Source: Amycolatopsis roodepoortensis
GTDB taxonomy: Bacteria; Actinomycetota; Actinomycetes; Mycobacteriales; Pseudonocardiaceae
Assembly (NCBI RefSeq): GCF_014873915.1
Contig: NZ_JADBEJ010000005.1
Span: 186,001-250,000 of the forward strand
Reading direction: 5' to 3'
Length of the DNA stretch: 64,000 bases
The notes beneath the pieces are model-generated. The model had not been told where the DNA came from. It saw only the letters and a list, made by a program, of their open reading frames with translations, and ran no database searches. Shown piece by piece: positions 23,318 through 31,368 of the stretch (its first letter is position 1; each line of letters starts with the position of its first letter). A program made the position numbers and the translations under genes.

Positions 23318-24549
23318 CCGGCGTGCTCGGCGCGATCGCCGACGACTTCACCGGCGCGACCGACGTCGCCGTCGCGTTCCGGCGGGGCGGGCTGCACACG
23401 CTGTTGTTCTTCGGCGTCCCATCCGGAAACGAGGTGACACCACCGCACGACGCGATCGTGATCGCACTCAAGAGCCGCGCCATCCCGGCCGAGGAGGCGG
23501 TCGCGAAATCCCTGGAAGCGTTACGGTGGCTACAAAACCGGAAAGCCGACCAGATCTACTTCAAGTACTGCTCCACTTTCGACTCGACGACGCACGGCAA
23601 CATCGGCCCGGTTCTCGACGCGTTGTCGCAGACCCTGTCACCCGCCAGGGTCATGACGACACCCAGTTCGCCGGAGCACGGGCGAACGCAGTACCAGGGC
23701 CACCTCTTCGTCGGTGACACGCTGCTGGCCGAATCGCCCATGCGCGACCATCCCGCGACCCCGATGACGGACTCGCACCTGCCTCGCCTGCTGCGGGCGC
23801 AGACCACCACACCGGTTTCGCTGCTCACTCACGACGTCGTCCGTCGCGGCGAGCCCGCTGTCCGTGAAGCGTTCGACGGAAAGACCGGCTACGTGCTCGT
23901 CGACGCGCTCACCGAGGACGACCTCCGCCTGCTGGGCAAGGTCGTGGTGAAGTCCCCACTCGTCGCGGGCGCGGCGGGTCTCGCGGCCGGTGTCGCCGCC
24001 GCGCGAGCCTCCACCACTCCTTCGTCGACCGAGCCACCCACGCCCTCCGGCCCGGCCGCCGTACTGGCCGGAAGCTGCTCGGCACGAACACTGGAGCAGG
24101 TCGCCGTCATGAAGCGGCTCGGGCGTCCCACACACCGACTCGACCCCGTGGCGACGCCGGATCCGGAGGCGCTCGCGGCGGAAGCACTCGCCTGGTACGA
24201 CTCCCTGACCGAGCCCGGACCGCTCGTCTACTCGTCGTCGAGCCCGGCGGAGCTGCACCGTACGCACCAGGAACTGGGCGTTACGCGGTCCGCCGGAATC
24301 CTCGAGAAGGCGACCGGGCTCATCGCTGTCGGTCTCGTGGAGCGCGGAGTGCGCAGGCTCGTGGCCGCGGGCGGCGAGACGTCCGGCGCGGTGGTCACCG
24401 CGCTCGATGTCCACGGCGGCGTCATCGGGACCGAAGCCGCTCCCGGGGTGCCGTGGATCCATCCCATCGGGGACCGCCGGCCCGCTCTGCTGCTCAAGTC
24501 GGGCAACTTCGGCGATCCCGACCTCCTCGCGACGGCGTCGCTCTCATGA
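23314..24549 (+). CDS. Four-carbon acid sugar kinase (DUF1537, OtnK/DtnK-like)
   Basis: The 411-aa protein starts GVLGAIADDFTGATDVA, the N-terminal substrate motif of the DUF1537 family, and has YFKYCSTFDSTTHGNIGPV in the same domain. The C-terminal nucleotide domain carries VLAGSCSARTLEQV, and AAGGETSGAVV with GVPWIHPIG. Members phosphorylate C4 acids such as D-threonate, D-erythronate or 3-oxo-tetronate at position 4. Beside isomerase- and aldolase-like genes the 3-oxo-tetronate kinase role is most likely. Confidence 0.88.
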   Translation: MTGVLGAIADDFTGATDVAVAFRRGGLHTLLFFGVPSGNEVTPPHDAIVIALKSRAIPAEEAVAKSLEALRWLQNRKADQIYFKYCSTFDSTTHGNIGPVLDALSQTLSPARVMTTPSSPEHGRTQYQGHLFVGDTLLAESPMRDHPATPMTDSHLPRLLRAQTTTPVSLLTHDVVRRGEPAVREAFDGKTGYVLVDALTEDDLRLLGKVVVKSPLVAGAAGLAAGVAAARASTTPSSTEPPTPSGPAAVLAGSCSARTLEQVAVMKRLGRPTHRLDPVATPDPEALAAEALAWYDSLTEPGPLVYSSSSPAELHRTHQELGVTRSAGILEKATGLIAVGLVERGVRRLVAAGGETSGAVVTALDVHGGVIGTEAAPGVPWIHPIGDRRPALLLKSGNFGDPDLLATASLS

Positions 24550-25193
24550 GCACCGACCGGCTCCCCCGCGAACGCGTCGTCGCCGCGGCCAGGTCCCTGT
24601 ACGACCGCGGTCTCACCCACGGCCGCACGGGCAACCTCTCGTTGCGCCACGGCGAGCAGATCCTCGTCACGCCGACCGGCGCCTGCCTCGGCACCGTGCG
24701 CCCCGGCGACCTGTCGGTCATCGACGCGGACGGAAACCACCTCGCCGGACCTCCGCCCTCGAAGGAGGCCTTCTTCCACGCGACCGTGCTGCGACAGCGG
24801 CCGGCCGACAACGCGGTCGTGCACACCCATTCGACGTATTCCGCCGCCGTCTCGTGCCTCGACGATCTCGACCCGGACGACGCCATTCCGCCACTGACCG
24901 CGTACTTCGCGATGCGGGTCGGCCGCCTCCCGCTGCTCCCCTACCACCCGCCAGGAGACCCCGGTGTCGCCGAGCCGATCGCCCGCGCCGCCGCCGTCCA
25001 TCCGGCATTCCTGCTCGCCAACCACGGCCCGGTGGTCGCTGGGGCGAACCTCGACATCGCACTGGACACGCTCGAAGAACTCGAGCACACCGCGGAGCTC
25101 TTCCTGCTCCTGCGTGGCCACTCCACGCGACCGCTGACCGATCGTCAGCGCGACGCCCTCCACTCCCCACCCGCCCGAAGGGATACCCCATGA
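24546..25193 (+). CDS. Class II aldolase/adducin family, OtnC-like
   Basis: The 215-aa protein shows HGRTGNLSLR, PTGACLGTV, the Glu in PSKEAFFH, metal ligands in VHTHSTYSAAVS and LLANHGPVVAG. This is the class II aldolase zinc site. OtnC members decarboxylate 3-oxo-tetronate 4-phosphate to dihydroxyacetone phosphate. ATG 24546 overlaps the kinase stop, so the kinase and lyase are made together. The pathway would feed glycolysis. Confidence 0.86.
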   Translation: MSTDRLPRERVVAAARSLYDRGLTHGRTGNLSLRHGEQILVTPTGACLGTVRPGDLSVIDADGNHLAGPPPSKEAFFHATVLRQRPADNAVVHTHSTYSAAVSCLDDLDPDDAIPPLTAYFAMRVGRLPLLPYHPPGDPGVAEPIARAAAVHPAFLLANHGPVVAGANLDIALDTLEELEHTAELFLLLRGHSTRPLTDRQRDALHSPPARRDTP

Positions 25194-25888
25194 TCAGCCT
25201 CTTCAGCGCCCTCTCCGTCAAGAAGGCGCTCGACGACGTACTGCTGCACGCGTTCACGACCCGCCACGCGGTAGACGTCGAAGTCACTTTCGACCCCACC
25301 ACGATCCTGGTCGAGAAGATCGGCGCGGGCGCCGAACCGGACGTCGTGATCGCCGTGTCCAGCGCCTTCGCCGGGCTCGAGGCCACCGGCGCCGTCATCC
25401 CCGAATCCCGCGTCGTACTGGCGAAGAGTGGTATCGGCATCGCCACCGCGCCGGAACTCGTCGACCCCGACATAGCCACGGTCGACGCACTCCGCGCGAC
25501 CCTCACCTCGGCTCGCTCCGTCGCCTACTCCCGTAGCGGAGCGAGTGGCATCTACTTCGCCCGGCTGCTCGAAGAACTGGGCATCGCCGACGAGGTGAAC
25601 AAACGAGCCACCGTGGTGGAGAAGGGCTTCACCGCACTCGCTGTCACCGACGGCCGCGCCGACCTCGCGGTGCAGCAGATCAGCGAGCTGAAGTTCGTCC
25701 CCCAGGCCCGAGTCGTCGGCCCGCTCCCCGACGGCGCCCAGCACTACAGCGAACTCTCGGCCGCGCTCGGCCGCACCGCCCCGCCCGAAGCCGCGGCTTT
25801 GCTGCGGTTCCTGTCCAGCGCGGAGGCCATGGCCGCCTACCGCGACGCCGGCCTCGTCACCGAGGGCTCACCACGGACCAGCGCGTGA
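25190..25888 (+). CDS. ModA-like substrate-binding-fold protein without signal peptide
   Basis: The 232-aa protein resembles molybdate-binding proteins: FSALSVKKALDDVLL, ILVEKIGAGAEPDVVIAVS, VAYSRSGASGIYFARLLEELG, DLAVQQISEL and FLSSAEAMAAYRDAGL. It starts directly with the first strand, with no signal peptide or lipobox, so it should stay in the cytoplasm. It is coupled by ATGA to the aldolase and by GTGA to the permease. It may bind a pathway acid as a sensor or act as an enzyme on a binding-protein scaffold. I do not know a characterised homologue. Confidence 0.72.
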   Translation: MISLFSALSVKKALDDVLLHAFTTRHAVDVEVTFDPTTILVEKIGAGAEPDVVIAVSSAFAGLEATGAVIPESRVVLAKSGIGIATAPELVDPDIATVDALRATLTSARSVAYSRSGASGIYFARLLEELGIADEVNKRATVVEKGFTALAVTDGRADLAVQQISELKFVPQARVVGPLPDGAQHYSELSAALGRTAPPEAAALLRFLSSAEAMAAYRDAGLVTEGSPRTSA

Positions 25889-27234
25889 ACGCGATCCTGG
25901 CGCTGGTCGCGTTCATCGCCGCCATCGTCGTGTGGAACGCGATCTTCAAACGCAACATCGGCGAAGCGATGGTCGTCGGCTTCCTTGTCACCGCCGCCTT
26001 CGCGGGCGCAGACTTCTTCGCCGTGGCCTGGGAAAGCCTGATCGACGGGCTCAAGTCGGAGATCACCTTCGCCGCTCTCGCGTTCGTCTTCGTCAGCGAA
26101 CTGCTGACCAGGACCGGACTCGTCCAGCGGATGGTCGACATCCTCAGTTCCTTCCTCGGGCGCAGGCGAGGGGGATCCGCCTATGCCGCCACGGTCGCCT
26201 CCGGACTGTTCGGCGCGGTCGCCCACAACGGTGCCGCGATCGTCGCGACCGTCGGATCGATCACCATCCCCTGGATGAAACGGTCGAAGGCCAGCGGCGA
26301 GACCGCCGCCCTGGTCCTGTCCGGGAACGCCGGTGTCGGCGCCACCTTTCCCTTCAGTGGCGCGTTCTTCATCCTCCTCGCCGCCCCGACCGTGCTGCCG
26401 GTGCTCAGCGCGGGCGACATCGTCGCGACGGTCTTCGTCACCGGCGCCTGGATGGTGGGGATGCGGCTGATCATGGCCTACGTGATCGTGAAACGCCGTG
26501 GCGTGCAAGCGATGGAGCCGCAGGACATCCATCCGCTGCGTGCGTCGTTCAAGGTCGGCTGGCCGTCGCTGATCGTCCTCGGTTCGATCGCCGTCCCGAT
26601 CCTGCTCACCGCCCCGCCGACCGCGGACTTCGTCTCGGACCGCATCGGTATCGACGCCCCGGACGCGATCCCGCTGCTCATCTGGCTGCCGATCGTCATG
26701 CTGCTGGTCGGCCTGCTCGTCGAGCGGAGACTGCTGCCCAAGGGGCGGGCGCAGTGGCGGGACCTGTTCGGCGCGGTCGGCCCCAAACTCGGCCTGGTCG
26801 GGGTCACGATGATCTCCGCTTTCGCCGCCTCGAACGTGTTGAAGACGCTCGGCCTGGACGATCAGCTCAAGCCCTATCTGGAGGGCCTCACCGGCGTCTC
26901 CCCGCTGGTGGCGGCCATCGTGGTCGGCGTCGTCATCGTGGTCGTCGCCGGGCCGCTCAACACGACGTCGACGGTCGCCGCCGTGGGCCCGGTGGCGTTC
27001 GCCGCGTTGACCGCGGCCGGCATCCCACCCCACGTCGCCTTCGCGGCGATCCTCGTGTGGGCGTCGTCGGAAGGGTGCTCCCCACCCGGCGCCGCGCCGC
27101 TCTACGTCGCGGCGGGCATCGCCGAGATCAACCCGGTGCGGATCTTCGTCCCGGTCGTCCTCTACTACCTGTTGCCCACCCTGTTGTTCGGCGTGCTGAT
27201 GGCCGTCGGCCTGCTATGGCTTCCTGGAGCGTGA
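25885..27234 (+). CDS. TRAP-type large permease (DctM-like)
   Basis: The 449-aa protein has about 12 membrane segments. AHNGAAIVATVGSITIPWMKR and GNAGVGATFPFSGAFFILLA correspond to the two DctM re-entrant hairpin regions. The start is GTG at 25885 (GTGA overlap with the stop). It should import a C4 acid using an ion gradient. No periplasmic DctP-type binding protein occurs in the operon, which is unusual for a TRAP system, so a standalone ion-transporter-superfamily permease is the alternative. Confidence 0.8.
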   Translation: MNAILALVAFIAAIVVWNAIFKRNIGEAMVVGFLVTAAFAGADFFAVAWESLIDGLKSEITFAALAFVFVSELLTRTGLVQRMVDILSSFLGRRRGGSAYAATVASGLFGAVAHNGAAIVATVGSITIPWMKRSKASGETAALVLSGNAGVGATFPFSGAFFILLAAPTVLPVLSAGDIVATVFVTGAWMVGMRLIMAYVIVKRRGVQAMEPQDIHPLRASFKVGWPSLIVLGSIAVPILLTAPPTADFVSDRIGIDAPDAIPLLIWLPIVMLLVGLLVERRLLPKGRAQWRDLFGAVGPKLGLVGVTMISAFAASNVLKTLGLDDQLKPYLEGLTGVSPLVAAIVVGVVIVVVAGPLNTTSTVAAVGPVAFAALTAAGIPPHVAFAAILVWASSEGCSPPGAAPLYVAAGIAEINPVRIFVPVVLYYLLPTLLFGVLMAVGLLWLPGA

Positions 27235-27479
27235 TCGCCGTGTACCGGATACTGCTGGCCGCGACCCGCGTCTGCCTGTTCGCGTTCCTCTCCGGCGGCT
27301 TCGTGGTCGTCGCCGGCCAAACACTCGGCATCGTCGTCGGTTCCGGCCCGCTCGTATCGGCGTTCGGCACCGACGTCGCCGACCATGTCTGTGTCGTCGC
27401 CGGGATCTCGGGAATCCTCGCGTTTTTGTTGCTCTATACGAGAGAAGGGCGAGAAAAGGGTTCTGACGTCGAAGAATGA
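27231..27479 (+). CDS. Small membrane protein, reduced DctQ-like candidate
   Basis: The 82-aa protein has two hydrophobic segments (LLAATRVCLFAFLSGGFVVV and CVVAGISGILAFLLLY) and an acidic/basic tail. The GTG at 27231 overlaps the permease stop (GTGA). A TRAP small subunit has four segments and about 160 aa, so this would be a reduced version. It is the last gene of the operon. The DctQ assignment is by position only. Confidence 0.6.
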   Translation: MIAVYRILLAATRVCLFAFLSGGFVVVAGQTLGIVVGSGPLVSAFGTDVADHVCVVAGISGILAFLLLYTREGREKGSDVEE

Positions 27480-27488
27480 CGTACGCCG

Positions 27489-27518
27489 CCCCGACGTATA
27501 GAGCGTTATACGTCGGGG
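27489..27518. repeat. TATAG-NN-CGTTATA palindrome, copy 2
   Basis: CCCCGACGTATA (27489-27500) and TATACGTCGGGG (27507-27518) form perfect 12-bp arms around GAGCGT. It lies between the convergent transporter and TetR genes. The centre matches copies 1 and 3 at TATAG-NN-CGTTATA. It can also form a stable RNA hairpin. Confidence 0.7.
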
Positions 27519-27548
27519 TGCGACTCACCGGCGGATCGACTCATGAAA

Positions 27549-27563
27549 TGGCACTCAGTGCCA
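27549..27563. promoter_or_regulatory. TGGCACTCAGTGCCA site near the TetR stop
   Basis: This perfect 15-bp palindrome lies 3 bp beyond the stop of the TetR gene. A near-identical site is in the TetR promoter region at 28319-28333 (TGGCACTGAGTGCCG). Confidence 0.6.
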
Positions 27564-27566
27564 CGA

Positions 27567-28292
27567 TCAGGATTCATTCAAGGCGGCGTTGACCTTGGCG
27601 ATCACGTCGTGCAGAGGGGTCGCCGTGGTCATCACCGCGACCATGGTCGCCTCGGGCGCGGCGTCCTGGACCTTGAACGCGTCGATCACCAGCGCGAAGG
27701 CCTCGGCCGCACTGGCGGCGATGTCGTCCCGGCCGCCGCTGCGCAGCCAGCGCCGGAGCACGTGGTTGTTGGCGGCCGCGATCGCCGCGGCGGCCACGGC
27801 CGCCCGCAGGCTCGCCGTCTCGTCGCCCTGCTCGGTGAAACGCGCTCGCAGGTAGCGGGCGAGTACGCGCTGATAGCGGTCGACGGTCGCGACTTCCTTG
27901 TCCCGCAACGAAGGCACCGTCCGCGTCAGCGTGAACCGCTTGAGCGACACGTCGAGCTCCGCGGCGTAGGAGTCGAGGACCAGGCCGACGGCGGCGCAGG
28001 CCACTTCGACGGGATCACGATCCGGATCCGCGGCGGCGAACGTCTCCTCCATCTCCGCCACGATCTCGTCGTGGTTGGCGAAGAGCACGTCGTCCTTGGC
28101 GTCGAAGTACCGGAAGAACGTCCGCCGGCCCACCCCCGCCGCGGCCGCGATCTCGTCCACCGTGGTGGCCTCATAGCCCTTGGCCACGAACAGGTCCACC
28201 GCCGCCGCAGCGAGCGCACGGCGCAGACGGCGCCTCCCGTCGGGAGTCGCGCCTGCTCTGGTCACCGGCGCTCGACGCGGCGAATCGGTCAT
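27567..28292 (-). CDS. TetR family regulator
   Basis: The 241-aa protein has an N-terminal HTH (DLFVAKGYEATTVDEIAAAA, then GVGRRTFFRYFDAKDDVL). The C-terminal domain is Ala-rich with no recognised ligand motif. ATG 28292 was chosen because the frame further upstream is the shadow of the divergent gene. The palindrome GGCACTGAGTGCC lies 27 bp upstream and another copy lies just past the stop, which suggests autoregulation. The divergent target at 28379 is an unknown protein. Confidence 0.85.
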   Translation of the reverse strand: MTDSPRRAPVTRAGATPDGRRRLRRALAAAAVDLFVAKGYEATTVDEIAAAAGVGRRTFFRYFDAKDDVLFANHDEIVAEMEETFAAADPDRDPVEVACAAVGLVLDSYAAELDVSLKRFTLTRTVPSLRDKEVATVDRYQRVLARYLRARFTEQGDETASLRAAVAAAAIAAANNHVLRRWLRSGGRDDIAASAAEAFALVIDAFKVQDAAPEATMVAVMTTATPLHDVIAKVNAALNES

Positions 28293-28318
28293 AGCGGGAC
28301 GGTAGCAGCACTTGCTAG

Positions 28319-28333
28319 TGGCACTGAGTGCCG
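28319..28333. promoter_or_regulatory. TetR operator candidate GGCACTGAGTGCC
   Basis: GGCACT-G-AGTGCC sits between the divergent TetR and 28379 genes. A further CACT/AGTG pair lies just before it at about 28309-28320. The site recurs at 27549-27563. Confidence 0.65.
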
Positions 28334-28378
28334 TTACGCTGTGCGGAGTCCTCATCCCCCGCTCGGAAGGCGCCGACG

Positions 28379-28834
28379 ATGTCGCTGGACCACCAAGTAC
28401 TCCCGGTCGAGTCACGTTCGATCCGCCCTCGGGGCGACGCCTTCTACGGCCGGCTCTTCGGCTGGTCGCTCAAATGGCGCGGGCCGCAGCCGTTCTTGGT
28501 GCTGGAAGGCGGGATCTGCGCCGTGACCCTGCCCAAGATCAACGCCGCCCAGGTCCTCGGCAGGCTCGCCGAGACCGGATGCGACGGCCCCGCCCTGGCG
28601 GTACTGACGCAGCAGGGCCCGCGGGTGGCCATCCTCGCGGAGACCGACGGGCTGATCCCGTCCCGGGAATCCCTCCCGCAGCACGTCGAAGTACTCGCCT
28701 GGGGCACACTGCTCCCGCTTCCCACCGACTCCGGGCGAGCCGAGGCCCACGCGGAATGGCTCTCGGCGCCGGATCCCCGGCAGCGGTGGCTTCCCAGCCT
28801 GGACGCGGTCCTCGCGGGCGTCCGCCCGAGGTAG
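28379..28834 (+). CDS. Hypothetical protein, 151 aa
   Basis: The protein begins MSLDHQVLPVESRSIRPRGD and has no signal peptide, membrane span or motif I recognise. A Trp/Pro-rich tail with WLSAPDPRQRWLPSLD follows a mid-region that resembles actinobacterial proteins of unknown role. The ATG at 28379 lacks a strong ribosome binding site, so the start is moderately certain. It is divergent from a TetR gene and is the likely target of that regulator. It ends 10 bp before the convergent VanZ-like gene. Confidence 0.6.
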   Translation: MSLDHQVLPVESRSIRPRGDAFYGRLFGWSLKWRGPQPFLVLEGGICAVTLPKINAAQVLGRLAETGCDGPALAVLTQQGPRVAILAETDGLIPSRESLPQHVEVLAWGTLLPLPTDSGRAEAHAEWLSAPDPRQRWLPSLDAVLAGVRPR

Positions 28835-28844
28835 CGCACGCGGT

Positions 28845-29567
28845 TCATGCCGCCACCTCCGCCTGAGCGGAGACGAACAGGGCTCCACCGTCCGATTCGG
28901 ACAGTGTGATCTCGAGGGTCGCCCCTTCCGCCAGCGGCGGCAGATCGCTCAAGGTCACGCGGCCGATCAGCCGTTGTCCACGACGCGCGTTCACCGCGCC
29001 GGGACGCCGGACCTCGATTCCCGAACGGTGCCACACACGAACGCTGCCTGCCGCCCGGCTACGCAACCGGCTTCCGCACCAGGCCGCGAGCGCGGCTCCC
29101 GCCGTGTTGCACAGCACGTCGTCCAGCGAACCCACCCGTCCGGCGCCCTGCCAGACCTGAAGGCATTCGATCGACACGGACATGGCGAACGCCGCCAGGA
29201 CGATCCTCGGCACCGGCTTCGCCCAGTCGAAGCGCATCGGCGCCAGTACCGCGAGCGGCGCCAGCAGCAAGACGTTGCCCGCCAGCTGGAACAGGGCGAC
29301 GTCCGGGCGGTCGTCGAACACGGGCAGCACGTCGCCCAGCAGGTGGAGACTCACCGGCGAACCGTGGCCCGCCATCGGCACCGGCACGAAGACGACCGTG
29401 ATCACCGCGAAAAGCGATGCCAGCAAAGCGAAATCCAGCGCGATCAGGTACCGGCGACGCCGGTTTCCCCGACGGCGCGCGACGAATTCGGCGACGACCG
29501 CACCGGCCGCGGCGGCGAGCAGCGACCACGGTGCGGCGTCGAAGAATGCCTGCCACCACCATCCCAT
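28845..29567 (-). CDS. VanZ family membrane protein
   Basis: The 240-aa protein has an N-terminal membrane domain with the VanZ signatures FQLAGNVLLLAPLAVL and SIECLQVW followed by GSLDDVLCNTAGAALAAW. The soluble C-terminal part (about 80 aa) has an acidic beta-strand-rich sequence. VanZ proteins modify sensitivity to glycopeptide-type drugs, but most members are of unknown function. It is convergent to the 151-aa gene. The start at 29567 is the first in-frame ATG. Confidence 0.82.
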   Translation of the reverse strand: MGWWWQAFFDAAPWSLLAAAAGAVVAEFVARRRGNRRRRYLIALDFALLASLFAVITVVFVPVPMAGHGSPVSLHLLGDVLPVFDDRPDVALFQLAGNVLLLAPLAVLAPMRFDWAKPVPRIVLAAFAMSVSIECLQVWQGAGRVGSLDDVLCNTAGAALAAWCGSRLRSRAAGSVRVWHRSGIEVRRPGAVNARRGQRLIGRVTLSDLPPLAEGATLEITLSESDGGALFVSAQAEVAA

Positions 29568-29691
29568 GCACTCCCCTTTCGCCGATGATCGTCTTCGGCG
29601 AGGGTGGCAGCATCGCGAAGACCAGACAAGAACCCTGGCTATTGTCGGTGAATAACTACCATCCGCGTTGATACTTCACGGAGTTCGGTTG

Positions 29692-30297
29692 TCACGGTCG
29701 TGCGGTCAGCGCCGGACCGATCCAGCGGCGGACGAGGGCCCGCAACCGCTCGTCGGTATGCGGCGGCGTCGAGGGGTACTGCAGGAACGACAGGAACAGC
29801 CGCATCAGCATTTCGGCGAGTCCTTCGAAGTCCTCGTCGGTCGTCACACCCACCTCGGCCCAGTCGACCGGCACGTTCCGGAGGATCCGCGCGCCGAGCG
29901 CGAACGACTGCGACGAAGTGACCGCCACGGTGAAGACGTCGGCCTCGCCCGCTTTCAGGAGCAGCCCCAGGTACGGCTCGTCGGGGACCGCGCGGACGCC
30001 GAACACCACGGATTCCACCGCGACCTCGGCGGGGTCGCCGAACGTGGCCAGATGCCGTTCCATCCGCCGGGCGAACTCTTCGACCCGGTCCAGCGCGACC
30101 GCGCCGAGGATGTCGGCGAGGCTCGGGAAGTAGCGGTAGACGGTCTGCCGGGTGACGCCCGCTTCCGCGGCGACATCGGAGAGGCTGGTCTTGGCGAGGC
30201 CGACCCGGTCGATGCAGGCGGTCGCCGCCTCGACGATCCGGCGGCGTGCCTCGCGTTCGGTCCCGGGCGGATTGCCCCGCCATCCGTGGTGCCCCAT
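29692..30297 (-). CDS. TetR family regulator, last gene of FAD/membrane operon
   Basis: The 201-aa protein (longer start ATG 30306 possible) has an HTH with TACIDRVGLAKTSLSDVAAEAG and TRQTVYRYFPSLADIL. The ligand domain contains a SFLQYPSTPP tail. It lies 27 bp after the membrane-protein stop on the same strand, so it closes a three-gene operon and probably controls the palindrome at 32862-32894. ATG 30297 was preferred because GGGGA lies 11 nt upstream rather than 2 nt. Confidence 0.82.
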   Translation of the reverse strand: MGHHGWRGNPPGTEREARRRIVEAATACIDRVGLAKTSLSDVAAEAGVTRQTVYRYFPSLADILGAVALDRVEEFARRMERHLATFGDPAEVAVESVVFGVRAVPDEPYLGLLLKAGEADVFTVAVTSSQSFALGARILRNVPVDWAEVGVTTDEDFEGLAEMLMRLFLSFLQYPSTPPHTDERLRALVRRWIGPALTARP

Positions 30298-30324
30298 ACG
30301 TCTCATCTTCCCCGACGGGGAATC

Positions 30325-31368
30325 TCAGACGGTGGCAGGTGCAGCACGGCGCACGCGGTACAGCGTGGCGAGCATCAGGCCGGCGGCCACGAAGCAGGCC
30401 AGTACGTAGAGACCACTCCCCGGCGTCATGCCGTTTTCGATGACGGCGCCCAGCCAGAACACGGCCATCGCACCCAGGTAGACGGCGGGGTAGAACCGGG
30501 CGAATGGTGTCAGCTGTTCTCCGGTGCCTCGATGCCGGACGAAGATCCAGATTCCCGCCACCCACAGCAGCGCCAGCTCGACCGCGAGGATCCACGCTTG
30601 CGCGGTCACATTGCCGACGAAAAGGCTCGACGGGAGCCCGGCGATCACCATGCTCAGAGGGGTGAGGACACCTGCCACCACGATGCGGGCCACCAGCGAC
30701 CATCTGCGCCTCGGACCACTGGCGAGCCGCACCACCAGATAGGTCATGGCGCCCATCGACACGGAGGCGAAGAGCAGCATGCTGGTCATGGGGACGGAAT
30801 CCAGCGCCGAGTGATTGACGATCCGGTTGTTCCCGTTCCAGGCCCACCACTTCAGCTGCGGGCCGAGGTGGTCGAAGACCTCGTAGAACACCTGGCAGGC
30901 GAAGGCGACCGCCACCGATCCCGCCAGCGCGCCGCGTGCGCGGAAGATCCCCAGTGACCGGACGAGTTCGTAGGCGAGCTGGCTGACCATCGGGTAGAAC
31001 GCCACGATGTAGAGCGGCAACCGGTCCCACATGAACTGCACGGTGAACCGGTTGTGGGCGAAGATGAACCCGTACTGCCGCTCGAGGCCGAACCATTCCG
31101 GGAAGTACAGGGGAGGTTCGATGACGAAGAGGTAGACCAGCGAAGCGCACCACAGCGCGAGATTGGCCGAGTCGCCCTGGCGATGACGGCGGACAGCGTG
31201 CACCAGCGCGAACACGGCTCCGCCGAGGACGAGCAGTTCCAGCAGCGGCATCGTCCAGTGTCCCGCTGTCCAAGGTGGACGGACCGAGAGCCAGGCGGAC
31301 ACGTCGTGGCAGTCGAAGCCGAGGTCGCGGGTGACCCCTTCCGCGTCCGCCCCGCATACGGCGCTCAT
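30325..31368 (-). CDS. Polytopic membrane protein of unknown function
   Basis: The 347-aa protein has about 8 to 9 hydrophobic segments, an N-terminal MSAVCGADAEGV region and a long loop with WWAWNGNNRIVNHSALDSVPM. I do not recognise the family. Its ATG at 31368 overlaps the stop of the FAD oxidoreductase gene (ATGA), so the two are co-expressed. It may transport, or anchor the synthesis of, a lipid or terpenoid made by the reductase. That link is inference. Confidence 0.65.
   Translation of the reverse strand: MSAVCGADAEGVTRDLGFDCHDVSAWLSVRPPWTAGHWTMPLLELLVLGGAVFALVHAVRRHRQGDSANLALWCASLVYLFVIEPPLYFPEWFGLERQYGFIFAHNRFTVQFMWDRLPLYIVAFYPMVSQLAYELVRSLGIFRARGALAGSVAVAFACQVFYEVFDHLGPQLKWWAWNGNNRIVNHSALDSVPMTSMLLFASVSMGAMTYLVVRLASGPRRRWSLVARIVVAGVLTPLSMVIAGLPSSLFVGNVTAQAWILAVELALLWVAGIWIFVRHRGTGEQLTPFARFYPAVYLGAMAVFWLGAVIENGMTPGSGLYVLACFVAAGLMLATLYRVRRAAPATV

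Noticed and set aside
28379..28834. Primase/polymerase-like protein
   Set aside because: A weak resemblance in Pro/Trp content only; no catalytic motif is present.
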